Source: an uncultured Verrucomicrobia subdivision 3 bacterium (GTDB taxonomy: Bacteria; Verrucomicrobiota; Verrucomicrobiia; Limisphaerales; UBA11358). Taken from it: DNA of 36,888 bases. Shown in pieces: positions 1 to 8,519 of the stretch; position 1 is the stretch's first letter; each line of letters starts with the position of its first letter. Location of the stretch: contig CAIXBQ010000103.1 in the NCBI GenBank assembly GCA_903917705.1, positions 1 through 36,888 of the forward strand, given 5' to 3'. Below the pieces are notes generated by a model. That model made no database searches and was not told the origin of the DNA. It saw nothing but the letters and a program-made list of their open reading frames with translations. Position numbers and translations under genes: made by a program.

Positions 1-565
1 CACGCGACGGGTAGCCGATCTTGAGCTTGAGCATGAAGCGGTCAACCTGCGCTTCGGGCAGCGGATACGTGCCTTCCTGTTCGATGGGATTCTGCGTGGC
101 GAGCACGAGGAACGGTTCGTCGAGCTTGTAGGTCTGGTCGCCGATGGTGACCTGTTTTTCCTGCATGGCTTCGAGCAGCGCGCTCTGCACCTTGGCGGGC
201 GCGCGGTTGATTTCGTCCGCAAGCACGAGATTGGCGAAGACCGGGCCTTTGCGTGTGCTGAAGCCGCCGGACTGCGGATTGTAAATCTGCGTGCCGATGA
301 CGTCGGCGGGCAGCATGTCCGGCGTGAATTGCAGGCGCGAGAACTTCACGCTGATGCATGCGGCCATGGATTTGACGGCGAGCGTTTTGGCCAGGCCGGG
401 CACGCCTTCGAGCAGGACGTGGCCGTTGGCCAGCAGGCCGATGACGAGCCGTTCGGTGAGATATTGCTGGCCGACGATGACCTTGCCGAGTTCGTTAAAC
501 AGCGGGTGCGTGAAAGCGCTAGCTTCCTTGACTGCTTCGTTGATGGCGTTGATTCCTGTGCTCAT
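1..565 (-). CDS. moxR: MoxR-family AAA+ ATPase (C-terminus cut by window edge)
   Basis: The reverse strand reads from an ATG at 565 without a stop to the window edge, giving the first 188 residues of a protein usually about 320-340 long. A MoxR signature is visible: Walker A GVPGLAKT (54-61), Walker B LVLADE (113-118) followed by INRAP, the segment [12 protein letters not shown] (129-140), sensor-1 region LATQNP (155-160) and PEAQVDRFM (170-178). MoxR ATPases are cytoplasmic chaperone-like proteins that act with von Willebrand factor A (VWA) domain proteins, often beside DUF58 and Bat genes. The gene lies 73 bp downstream of the batE-like gene on the same strand, so it probably belongs to that cluster. 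Its partners (DUF58, VWA proteins) would lie beyond the left edge. The family call is firm; the cellular target is unknown. Confidence 0.93.
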   Translation of the reverse strand, partial: MSTGINAINEAVKEASAFTHPLFNELGKVIVGQQYLTERLVIGLLANGHVLLEGVPGLAKTLAVKSMAACISVKFSRLQFTPDMLPADVIGTQIYNPQSGGFSTRKGPVFANLVLADEINRAPAKVQSALLEAMQEKQVTIGDQTYKLDEPFLVLATQNPIEQEGTYPLPEAQVDRFMLKLKIGYPSR

Positions 566-638
566 GTGTGTGTTAACTATTTTTCCGTGGACGATATTCA
601 GACAGAAAGTTTTTCCTGACGTTCAACCAATTCTGAAT

Positions 639-1379
639 TCACGCGCCGGGCAAAACGGCCACCTGCTTCTGACTAAACCAGCCTATTTTGCCCGCGCTAT
701 CGGCGACCTGCACCCAGTCGGCGTGCCGGTCCAAAATTTTCAGCTCCGCGCCGTCGCGGGCGGTGAACACGCTCTGTGCCTCGTCAAACGGGCCGCTGCG
801 GGCGATGGTTTCCACGCTCGTCACCACGGCAATGGCAGCATTGAAGCGGTTCGCTGCCTGCAACGCCAGCACGGTGCCAGAAAAAAGCGTCAGCGCCGCC
901 AGCAGTCGCGTCACACTGTGCAGCTTCGGGGTGAGTGCGGGCCGGAGTTGGCGCACGGCCAGCAAGACGAACAACGCCCAGAAAAACGCGGTGGTGAGAA
1001 TCGCGCCTTCATTCAGCGTGAGCATGGTGCCCCAGTTTTGCCAGCGGCTTTCGCGGAGCGTCGCGCCCTGGACCTGATTGCGGACAAACGCGAGGTTGGC
1101 CCACAGTTCCGCGTCGCGCGGCGAGAGCAATTCCGCCTGCCGATACGCGGCGACCGCCTGGCCCAGATGCCCGGCCTTGAACGCGGCGTTGCCGGCATTG
1201 AAAAGCAGCGCGCGCGATTGGGCGCCGGTTTTCAGGATGGCGGCGTAGGCGGCTGACGCCTCGGTAAACTTGCCCTCGGCGTAAAGTTTGTTGGCCGCGA
1301 CAAAATCGGCGCTGACGTCCGCCGCGAGAATGTTTCCGGCGCAGACGAGGGCAAGCACAAAGGAGAGCCAGGGTTTCAT
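639..1379 (-). CDS. BatE-like exported TPR and SH3 domain membrane protein
   Basis: The 246-residue product begins with a hydrophobic signal segment (about 1-20). Tetratricopeptide-like helices follow (about 24-90, with LYAEGKFTEASAAY and AAFKAGHLGQAVAAY). Two membrane segments come next (about 125-142 and 156-174), and a C-terminal bacterial SH3 domain ends the protein (about 183-243, ending in DWVQVADSAGKIGWF). TPR-plus-SH3 proteins sit next to BatD in Bat operons and are named BatE. The start overlaps the batD stop in an ATGA (1376-1379), which implies translational coupling. The likely role is a periplasmic protein-interaction scaffold of the MoxR-Bat system. The biochemical function of BatE is not established, so the name rests on architecture and position. 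Confidence 0.85.
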   Translation of the reverse strand: MKPWLSFVLALVCAGNILAADVSADFVAANKLYAEGKFTEASAAYAAILKTGAQSRALLFNAGNAAFKAGHLGQAVAAYRQAELLSPRDAELWANLAFVRNQVQGATLRESRWQNWGTMLTLNEGAILTTAFFWALFVLLAVRQLRPALTPKLHSVTRLLAALTLFSGTVLALQAANRFNAAIAVVTSVETIARSGPFDEAQSVFTARDGAELKILDRHADWVQVADSAGKIGWFSQKQVAVLPGA

Positions 1380-3166
1380 GACTTTAAGTTCTGGAGTTCG
1401 CCAAGCAGTTTTTCAAACTGTGCCGCCACGGAATTTAATTCGCTGCTGCCGCGCACCGGCGCGTAGCGTGTCTGATTGCAAAGCTGGAACTGCTCGTGGA
1501 GCGCAATGCGCAACGCCGCCGGAGCATTGCGCAGCCGCGCGTGACCATCCACCACATCTTCCGTGATGGCCGATGCCGGGCAATCCAACCGCTCGCCAAG
1601 CTGCTCCTGCAACAGCCGGAACAACGTGGCGAAAAATTCATCCGGCTGGTTCGCCGCCGCGTATTTCTTTAAGTCGTCTTTACCGCTGGCAATGAGCGCG
1701 GCCACGGCGCGCTGACGGCGCAAGCGCGGATTGTTCGCGAGATTGTCGGTGCGTTTGCGCCAGACGAACGCGGCGAGAAATGCCAGCACCGGCACGGCTT
1801 GCGCGGCGTAAAACGCCGGCTGCGCGACGAGCGGCATTTTATTGGCGACGAGCGTGCCGAGATTTTCTTTGATCGGCAAAATATCCTGCGCCGGCTTTTC
1901 CTCGTTTGAAGTTTTGGTGGCGGCTATTTGCGGCATTGGCGAAGTGCCAGCAGCTTTGACCGTGAGCGGCACGGCGGGCTGGGTGAGCGTGTGGTATTGG
2001 CCGTCTTCGGGATTGAAAAACGAGAACGTCAGCGCGGGCAGTTCTTGGACGTCGTTGTTCAATGGCGAGATGATCTGCTCGTACGTTTTCGTGCCTTGAA
2101 AACCGAATTGGTCGGTGGTTTCGAGCTTCGTCGTGGGCGGATAGGTCTTGAAGTTTTTCCAGGCGTCCTGCGCCGGCAACGTCACGGCGTCCAGCGCGCC
2201 GCGGCCGGAAACCTGCACGCGCACGGTGATGGGATCGCCGACGGTCACAGTGGTCGGCCCGGCGCTGGCGGCGAGGTCGAACTGGCCGACGGCCCCGGAG
2301 AAATTAGCCGGCTGGTTTTGCTGCGGCAACGGCAGTGATTCGATGTTCAAAGCTTCCGTGGCCAGCGTGACCTGCTTCTGTTCGCCATGGAAAAATGGGG
2401 AACGGGATCCAAGCTGGGCAAACGGGTCGCCTTCGTGTGAGCCTTGTAGCACACTTATGGTGGCGGTAAATGGGCCGAGTGCCAACGAGCCGGTTTTCAC
2501 AGCCGACAATGGAAGTGCCAAGGGGATTATTGTGTAAACATGGTTGCCGATTTGAACACGCCGTTGGTTACGCTGTTCCGTAATTTTACCGGCATTAAAC
2601 CCGTCTGTCGGCGAGCTTGTCATCTGGAAATTCCCATTTGGTTGCACATCATCGCGCACATAAAGCTCCAGATACGCAACCATCGGTTCGCCGACATAGA
2701 TTTTGGCTTTCGGCAAAACCAGTTTCAAAAAAGCCAGTTGATCGCCGGAGTTAACGGCGGCGGCCGAAGGCGCAATGGCCTTGCCGACGATTAGCTTCAG
2801 TGGCCGGGAAGAAAATTTTTGACCGTTGATTTCCGCATTGATGGCAGGAATGGTAAATTCGCCCGTCTGCTGTGGGGCAACGGCAATCAAATACGTTGTC
2901 ACCGTTGTGCCGTGGCCACTAAAATCAAAGGTGTTCTGGCTTGAATTGCCGACTTGCTCCATATGCAGTCCTGTCACTTGAGGCAGGGAAACATTTCCGG
3001 GCAGTCCGCCCTCAAACGCCAGGGAGAGCGTGGCTCTTTCGCCCAGCGTCAGCGTGTCGCGGTCGAGCGACGCGGTAAACGCAGCCGCCCACACCGCGCC
3101 GGGGAGCAGCACGGCCAGCAGCATCGCCAATGTTTTCAAGTTCAACCGCATTTTTGTTGCGTTCAT
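1376..3166 (-). CDS. batD: BatD-family (oxygen tolerance) exported membrane protein
   Basis: The 596-residue product has a signal peptide (about 6-28, ending AVWA). Repeated immunoglobulin-like beta domains follow, in which segments such as TLTLGERATLSLAFEG and TVTVGDPITVRVQVSG mark domain starts. One membrane helix lies near 449-469, followed by a positively charged cytoplasmic tail of about 127 residues. This is the BatD layout: a large periplasmic part anchored near the C-terminus. Bat genes were linked to aerotolerance in Bacteroides, though their molecular role remains unclear. The start may be Met1 or Met6; Met6 sits closer to the signal peptide. The gene is first in a minus-strand unit batD-batE-moxR and is divergent from the GH35 gene across 96 bp. 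Confidence 0.88.
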   Translation of the reverse strand: MNATKMRLNLKTLAMLLAVLLPGAVWAAAFTASLDRDTLTLGERATLSLAFEGGLPGNVSLPQVTGLHMEQVGNSSQNTFDFSGHGTTVTTYLIAVAPQQTGEFTIPAINAEINGQKFSSRPLKLIVGKAIAPSAAAVNSGDQLAFLKLVLPKAKIYVGEPMVAYLELYVRDDVQPNGNFQMTSSPTDGFNAGKITEQRNQRRVQIGNHVYTIIPLALPLSAVKTGSLALGPFTATISVLQGSHEGDPFAQLGSRSPFFHGEQKQVTLATEALNIESLPLPQQNQPANFSGAVGQFDLAASAGPTTVTVGDPITVRVQVSGRGALDAVTLPAQDAWKNFKTYPPTTKLETTDQFGFQGTKTYEQIISPLNNDVQELPALTFSFFNPEDGQYHTLTQPAVPLTVKAAGTSPMPQIAATKTSNEEKPAQDILPIKENLGTLVANKMPLVAQPAFYAAQAVPVLAFLAAFVWRKRTDNLANNPRLRRQRAVAALIASGKDDLKKYAAANQPDEFFATLFRLLQEQLGERLDCPASAITEDVVDGHARLRNAPAALRIALHEQFQLCNQTRYAPVRGSSELNSVAAQFEKLLGELQNLKS

Positions 3167-3262
3167 TCTGACAGACGCGAACCGGAAATGTTCACCATTT
3201 TTTTGCCGGATGAAAGTGCAAAATTATTTGCCGCCTGCCCTCGGGGAACGCATCATGCCCGG

Positions 3263-5644
3263 ATGACCAGCGCAAAATTATTTTCCATTTTCGCCGCCGC
3301 CGTCCTGCTGGCCGCGAATGGTTACGCCGCCGACCCGAAACACACCTTCGCCATCGGCACCAATGATTTCCTCCTCGACGGCCAGCGCTTGCAAATCCGC
3401 TGCGGCGAAATCCATGCGGCCCGCGTGCCGAAGGAATACTGGCGGCACCGCTTGCAGATGGCCAAGGCGATGGGCCTGAATACCGTTTGCGCCTATCTTT
3501 TTTGGAACATGCACGAGCCGAAGCCGGGCGAATTCAACTGGTCCGGCCAGGCGGACGCCGCCGAGTTTTGCCGTATCGCGCAGGAGGAAGGCTTGTGGGT
3601 GATTTTGCGGCCTGGCCCGTATGCCTGCGCGGAATGGGAAATGGGCGGCACGCCGTGGTGGATGCTCAAGGACGACGGCGTGAAGCTGCGCAGCCGCGAC
3701 CCGCGCTATTTGGAGCCGGCGAAAATTTATCTCAAGGAAGTCGGCCGCGTGCTCGGTCCGCTGCAAATCACGCACGGCGGCCCGATCATCATGGCGCAGG
3801 TAGAGAACGAATACGGCTTCTTCGGCAAGGACGCGCAATACGTGGATGAATTGAGAAAAACCTTGGTGGACGCGGGTTTTGACGTGCCCCTGTTCCAGTG
3901 CAATCCGCCGGACCAGATGCGGAACGGGCTGCTCACCAATCTGTTTCAGGCGGGAAACTTCGGCAGCGACGTGGCGAAAAACTTTGCGAAGGTCCGCAAG
4001 CTTCAGGCGGCCGGCCCCCTGATTTGCAGCGAATTCTATCCCGGCTGGTTCGACACTTGGGGCCAGCCGCATCACCTCGGCAAGCCGGAAAATTATCTGC
4101 CCAATTTGAGGCGGATGCTCGACCTGGGGGCCTCATTCAGCATCTATATGGCGCATGGCGGCACGACGTTCGGGCTGTGGTCGGGCTGCGACCGGCCGTT
4201 CAAGCCGGACACGTCAAGCTACGATTACGATGCGCCCATCAGCGAGGCCGGTTGGGCCACGCCGAAATATTTCCAGACCCGCGAACTGTTCGCCAAATAT
4301 CTTTTGTCCGGCGAAACCCTGCCGGAACCGCCCGCGCCCAATCTCGTGATTCATTTTGCGCCGGTGGCCGCCACGTCAGTGGCAACCATCTTTGACAATC
4401 TTCCTGCTGCCATCGCCGACGAAACCCCGCGCAACATGGAGAAATACGACCAGGGCTACGGTTGCATTTTGTATCGCGCAAAAATTCCAGCCGGCCGTGC
4501 GGCCATTCTCGAGGCCAAGGCTATTCATGATTTCGGATTTGTGTTTGTTGACGGAAAACGCATTGGTGTTCTTGACCGTCGCAGCGCCAATGCCAGACTG
4601 GCTTTGCCGGCGCGTGACCGGGAATCGCGGCTGGACATTCTTGTCGAACCCATGGGCCGGGTGAATTTCGGCCCCGAAATGCTCGACCCGAAAGGTCTGA
4701 TCGCGCCAGTCAAATTCGATGGCGGAGATTTGAAGGACTGGCAGATTTTCAACCTGCTGCTGGATGACGCCCAGTTGGCCGGACTGCATTATAACCAGCC
4801 AAATGGCGCCCGGCCGGATGGTCCTGCTTTCTGGAAAATTGAAGTAAACCTCGAAAAAGCCGGCGACACTTTTCTCGACTTGCATAACTGGGGCAAGGGG
4901 GCCGTTTGGGCTAACGGCCATTGCTTGGGTCGTTACTGGAACATCGGCCCGTCGCAAACAGCTTATCTTCCGGGTTGCTGGCTTCATGCGGGTAAAAACG
5001 AAATTGTAATATGGGATTTGATTGGGCCGGCGGAAACCGATGTGACTGGCGAGTGGCGGATAGCCGGACGCTCCGTGCCGTTCAGGAAAGCCAATGCAAC
5101 CATCGGCGGCCTCGAAAAGCCGGTGCTCGACGAACTGCATCCCGAAATGGATTTTGCCAAGTCGCATCGCTCGGCTGTTATGCTGAATCTGGCTTCCGCC
5201 ATGCCGGCCCACGCCGGTTCCTTTGCGCCGGGCGCGGACACGCAGGATATCCAATTCACCGCGCCGGCCACGGGTAAATATTTCTGCCTCGAATCGCTGG
5301 ATGCCTTTGACGGCAAGCCGTTTGCTGCCGTGGCGGAACTTGATTTGTTCGCCGCGAAGGGCAATGCGATCAGCCACAACGGTTGGACTATCGCCTACGT
5401 GGACAGCGAGGAGCGCCTCGGCGAGGATGGCTCGGCAGAGAACGCGATTGACGGCCAGACGGCGAATTTCTGGCACACGGAATGGAAAAGCGCCTCGCCG
5501 GGGCATCCGCACCGGCTCATCCTGAACCTCGGCAAATCGCAGGCCATTTCCGGCTTCCGCTATGTTCCTCGCCAGGGCGAAGGCGGCGGGCGCATCAAGG
5601 ACTACCGGATTATCATTGGCAACGATCTGGTGACGCCGGAATAG
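3263..5644 (+). CDS. Secreted GH35 beta-galactosidase with C-terminal discoidin-like segment
   Basis: The start chosen at 3263 gives a 793-residue protein that begins with a signal peptide (MTSAKLFSIFAAAVLLAANG). The upstream in-frame extension would bury that peptide. The TIM barrel carries the GH35 acid/base glutamate E183 in QVENEYG and the nucleophile E257 in ICSEFYPGWFDTWG, plus the RPGPYACAEWEMGG segment and TSSYDYDAPISEAGW. Family knowledge: retaining hydrolases that remove terminal beta-galactose. Beta-sandwich domains follow. The last ~100 residues (GSAENAIDGQTANFWHTEW, then LILNLGKSQAISGFRYVPR) resemble the first half of an F5/8 type C (discoidin) carbohydrate-binding module, but the protein stops soon after KDYRI. 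It probably acts in the periplasm or outside the cell on plant or algal galactosides. The natural substrate is unknown. Confidence 0.92.
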   Translation: MTSAKLFSIFAAAVLLAANGYAADPKHTFAIGTNDFLLDGQRLQIRCGEIHAARVPKEYWRHRLQMAKAMGLNTVCAYLFWNMHEPKPGEFNWSGQADAAEFCRIAQEEGLWVILRPGPYACAEWEMGGTPWWMLKDDGVKLRSRDPRYLEPAKIYLKEVGRVLGPLQITHGGPIIMAQVENEYGFFGKDAQYVDELRKTLVDAGFDVPLFQCNPPDQMRNGLLTNLFQAGNFGSDVAKNFAKVRKLQAAGPLICSEFYPGWFDTWGQPHHLGKPENYLPNLRRMLDLGASFSIYMAHGGTTFGLWSGCDRPFKPDTSSYDYDAPISEAGWATPKYFQTRELFAKYLLSGETLPEPPAPNLVIHFAPVAATSVATIFDNLPAAIADETPRNMEKYDQGYGCILYRAKIPAGRAAILEAKAIHDFGFVFVDGKRIGVLDRRSANARLALPARDRESRLDILVEPMGRVNFGPEMLDPKGLIAPVKFDGGDLKDWQIFNLLLDDAQLAGLHYNQPNGARPDGPAFWKIEVNLEKAGDTFLDLHNWGKGAVWANGHCLGRYWNIGPSQTAYLPGCWLHAGKNEIVIWDLIGPAETDVTGEWRIAGRSVPFRKANATIGGLEKPVLDELHPEMDFAKSHRSAVMLNLASAMPAHAGSFAPGADTQDIQFTAPATGKYFCLESLDAFDGKPFAAVAELDLFAAKGNAISHNGWTIAYVDSEERLGEDGSAENAIDGQTANFWHTEWKSASPGHPHRLILNLGKSQAISGFRYVPRQGEGGGRIKDYRIIIGNDLVTPE

Positions 5645-5696
5645 CCATCTGCTTTCAAGATTTGTTGCAATCTGTCCGCCGTTTTGCAAAATCACT

Positions 5697-5714
5697 GCCC
5701 GCATTTTTGCGGGC
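5697..5714. terminator. Hairpin between GH35 gene and DUF4337 gene
   Basis: A perfect inverted repeat, GCCCGCA / TGCGGGC, with a TTTT loop starts 52 bp after the GH35 stop and ends 34 bp before the DUF4337 start. No U-run follows the stem on the plus strand, so it is a weak intrinsic terminator at best. It could instead stabilise the 3' end of the GH35 message. Confidence 0.35.
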
Positions 5715-5748
5715 GGAAGTTTATCCGATGAACCTTGTATGAATTATT

Positions 5749-6372
5749 ATGAATGAACTGCAGACTGAAATCGCCGAACTGAAGGATTTTATTGCCGATC
5801 TCAAGGCCGACCGCGCCGCGACGAAGGAAAAGGAAAAGCGCGAAGCGTGGACGAAATATGTTTCGCTCTCCGTGGTCTTCATCGCCGTCATCGCCGCCAT
5901 CGCGGCGCAGTGGGGCGGCAAATATAGCAGCCGGGTGCTGACCCAACTCAACAACGCGACCTTTTTCCAGACGCAGGCGTCTGATCAGTGGGCCTATTAT
6001 CAGGCGAAGTCCATCAAGCTGAATGCCTATGAAATCGGCCAGCGCCAGCTGGCCAGATCTGCCGGCCCGGCGGATGCCGAGGTCGCGAAGCTGATCGAGG
6101 ATTACCGGGAAAAAGTGGCCACCTACAAAAAGGAGCAGAAAGACATCGAGGCCAGGGCGCACGAGTTTGAGGAAAAGCGCGACGACGCCCGGCGTGTCGC
6201 GGGCGTCGCCAGCGGCAAGGGCGGCAAGATGGGCCTGGCGATCTCCTCGTTTTCCGTGGCCGTGGCGCTCGCGTCCATCTGCATGGTCACGAAGCGAAAA
6301 CCGTTGTGGTTCGTCGCCCTGGTCTTCGCCGGCGTGGCCATCGGCGAAATGGTCATGGCCTGGCTGGCCTAG
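5749..6372 (+). CDS. DUF4337 family membrane protein
   Basis: This 207-residue protein starts with a short coiled coil (about 1-30). A membrane helix follows (about 39-56), then a soluble helical region with the family hallmark QASDQWAYYQAKSIK, a charged coiled coil (about 105-150), and two closely spaced C-terminal membrane helices (about 160-205). The hallmark identifies DUF4337, a family of unknown function. The coiled coils suggest oligomerisation at the inner membrane. The last codon and stop overlap the stop of the convergent gene by four bases (CTAG, 6369-6372). No signal peptide is seen, so the first helix is read as an anchor. Confidence 0.85.
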   Translation: MNELQTEIAELKDFIADLKADRAATKEKEKREAWTKYVSLSVVFIAVIAAIAAQWGGKYSSRVLTQLNNATFFQTQASDQWAYYQAKSIKLNAYEIGQRQLARSAGPADAEVAKLIEDYREKVATYKKEQKDIEARAHEFEEKRDDARRVAGVASGKGGKMGLAISSFSVAVALASICMVTKRKPLWFVALVFAGVAIGEMVMAWLA

Positions 6373-8510
6373 CCGACGGCGGGTGATGTCTCGTTCAGCG
6401 TCCGCCCGACTTGAAATACCGCGAGCCCTGCCTGCGCGGTGGCTGGGTCGTTCAGGCACAGCGCGCCCGAATGGATGCGCGAAATCGGTTCGGCTGCAAC
6501 TTGCAGCGGAAATTGTTCCGCCAGCGATCGGGCGTAGCTGGGGAAATCCTTAAAACCTTTCGCGCGCAACTGCGCCAGGTTCACTAGCCGGAACCGGCCG
6601 AAGCTGTTCTGGCACGTCTGCCGCATCAGCTCCACTAGCACGCGGCCCATGGTGTAACGCGGATTGATTTCCACGACGGGCTTCAATTTCACCGCGCCGG
6701 CCGCGTCGCGATAAACCAGGGCGTCAATGCCGATCGGGCCGGTGAAATCCAGGCGGCGCAATTCCGCTTCAAGCGCCGCGAAAATATCGCCGTAAAAATC
6801 CAGCAGTCGCGTCGAGATGTCCTTCGGCTCGCGGAAAAGCGAGATCACCCTTGCCGGAATCCGTTTGTGATGATGCGGCTCCGCGAAGTTCGCTTGAAAC
6901 TGGCCGCGCGCATCGTTGAGCAAACCGGTGTAGCCGCATAGCTTCAACCCTTGGACGGTCATTTCGAGTTGAATTGAAAAATCTATTTCTCGTTCCAGCC
7001 ACGGCTCGACCACCAGCGTGTGCTGGTGCGCAAAGGCGTTTTCCATCCAGCGTAATTGCGCTGGCCGCAGTTCCGGCTCGAACAGGCGCAGCGCATTGCT
7101 GCCCGCTACCCCAAGCGCGGCCTTGGCAATAATCTTGTGGTGGCCCCGCGCGCGGATTTCGGAGATGGTGGCTAGCGCTGCGCCCAGCGTGTTCACTGAT
7201 TCGCCGGCTTCGTTTTCTGTGCAAAGATAGGGCGCGTTCTCCCCTGGCTGCCGTTCGGTCGTCCGGGCATCGCCCCCCGTGCCCGCCAATATGTTACGCA
7301 GAAAGTTTGCGCTCCAGGCCTTTGAGTAAAGCTGCGCGACGCCGCTATTATACCGGCTTTCATCCGCTCGCTTCTCGCCGGTGACGCTGGCGAACATGGG
7401 CTTCAGCATTTCAAAACTGTCCGGTCCCCACGCCCACGGCCGCAAGCTGCCCAGCTTGCGCTTTGGCAGTTCGCCGGCTCTCCGGGTTTCCACAAATTCC
7501 GGCAGCGGAAATCCGCCTTGCTTGATGCCGCTCAAAAATTCCACGGATGGCTTTCGTTCCACCAGCACGATGTCGTCCTGCCGGCAGAGAAATTGCGGCA
7601 GGTTCTCCAGGTCGCGCGCCAGTTGTGCCTGCGGCTTTGTCGGGTTGAACTTTTTCCCTTCCGCGATGCGGCCTTCGGCGAACGGATTGAAGACAAACAC
7701 GTTCGGTGTGCGGCCTTTGGACTGCGAATAGACATTCAGCTCGGCGATGAACTCCGGGTCCAGTCCGGCGGCTTTGCGCCCGGCGACGTTGACCGTGAAT
7801 CCTTTTGCGCGCTGCGGTGATAGCGGAAACTTCAGCGTGCGGCAGAAGGCGTCCCAGTCGGTTTCGCCGGGGTTTTTCCAGCGTCGGAACCATTTCAGGC
7901 CGTAGGCGACGTGGCCGATTTCATCGTGGTAAATCTTCTCCAGCATCTTCGCCGAGCCGGTGTCGCCCACCGTGCCGAGCGCGTGGCCGTAGTGGCCGGC
8001 GAAGTCGAGGTTGGCCTGCTCAAACGTCAGGCAGAGGCCGGCGACATAGTCGATCGGGTGCTCCATCGGCGCGATGCAGCGCCAGAAATAGCCGCTCACC
8101 GGAAAATCGCCGAGCGCGATGCCGCAGGTCTGCATGCGCTCCATGTAGAGCCGTGTGTGCTCCTGCTCGTCACGCAGGGTGCGCAAAACCCCCTGGCGGA
8201 AGGCGGCAGGCGCGGTGGGGAATTTCAGCAGCACCAGCGCCATCAGTTCGGTGGCCAGCAGTTCGTGGTTGCCGAAAAAATGCAGCAGCTTGCCGCGTTC
8301 GCGATCCTGTTCGAGCCGGTGCAGGGCGGGGAATTCGCTTTTGTCGCCGCTGCCGTGCGGTTTGAAGATCAAATCCGTTGGCCGGCCCGGCGCGGCGGGG
8401 GTGGCGAGCGCGGGGCCGGGCTGTTCATCGGTCAGTTCGCCGGGCGCGCGCAATTTTTCTTCGAGCGTGCTGGCAAACAGGACCTGTTCGGCGAATTCGC
8501 GGAGTTCCAT
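6369..8510 (-). CDS. DUF455 ferritin-like domain fused to ATP-grasp domain
   Basis: The 713-residue protein has two parts. Residues 1-270 match DUF455, a ferritin-like helical bundle: E83/E88, DEQEH (E115 and H118), E164 in LTFEQAN and HDEIGHV (E197 and H200) give the E, ExxH, E, ExxH pattern of a di-metal site. Residues of about 300-700 look like an ATP-grasp ligase: a lysine/glycine-loop segment KIIAKAALGVAGSN (459-472), the hinge-like VVEPWLEREIDFS (500-512), and a terminal Mg-site motif VVEINPRYTMGR (612-623, with E614 and N616). DUF455 members are usually the ferritin-like part alone. The substrate is unknown. The gene follows a Gfo/Idh/MocA gene by 9 bp on the same strand, so the two are probably co-transcribed. 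No signal peptide; cytoplasmic. Confidence 0.85.
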   Translation of the reverse strand: MELREFAEQVLFASTLEEKLRAPGELTDEQPGPALATPAAPGRPTDLIFKPHGSGDKSEFPALHRLEQDRERGKLLHFFGNHELLATELMALVLLKFPTAPAAFRQGVLRTLRDEQEHTRLYMERMQTCGIALGDFPVSGYFWRCIAPMEHPIDYVAGLCLTFEQANLDFAGHYGHALGTVGDTGSAKMLEKIYHDEIGHVAYGLKWFRRWKNPGETDWDAFCRTLKFPLSPQRAKGFTVNVAGRKAAGLDPEFIAELNVYSQSKGRTPNVFVFNPFAEGRIAEGKKFNPTKPQAQLARDLENLPQFLCRQDDIVLVERKPSVEFLSGIKQGGFPLPEFVETRRAGELPKRKLGSLRPWAWGPDSFEMLKPMFASVTGEKRADESRYNSGVAQLYSKAWSANFLRNILAGTGGDARTTERQPGENAPYLCTENEAGESVNTLGAALATISEIRARGHHKIIAKAALGVAGSNALRLFEPELRPAQLRWMENAFAHQHTLVVEPWLEREIDFSIQLEMTVQGLKLCGYTGLLNDARGQFQANFAEPHHHKRIPARVISLFREPKDISTRLLDFYGDIFAALEAELRRLDFTGPIGIDALVYRDAAGAVKLKPVVEINPRYTMGRVLVELMRQTCQNSFGRFRLVNLAQLRAKGFKDFPSYARSLAEQFPLQVAAEPISRIHSGALCLNDPATAQAGLAVFQVGRTLNETSPAVG

Positions 8511-8519
8511 GCGGCCGGT

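Noticed and set aside
2954..3262. Upstream start for the first GH35 gene at 2954
   Set aside because: It would lie inside batD on the other strand and bury the signal peptide at residue 104.
4376..5704. A 442-codon minus-strand frame opposite the first GH35 gene
   Set aside because: The GH35 protein in the plus strand is certain; the reverse translation has no motif.
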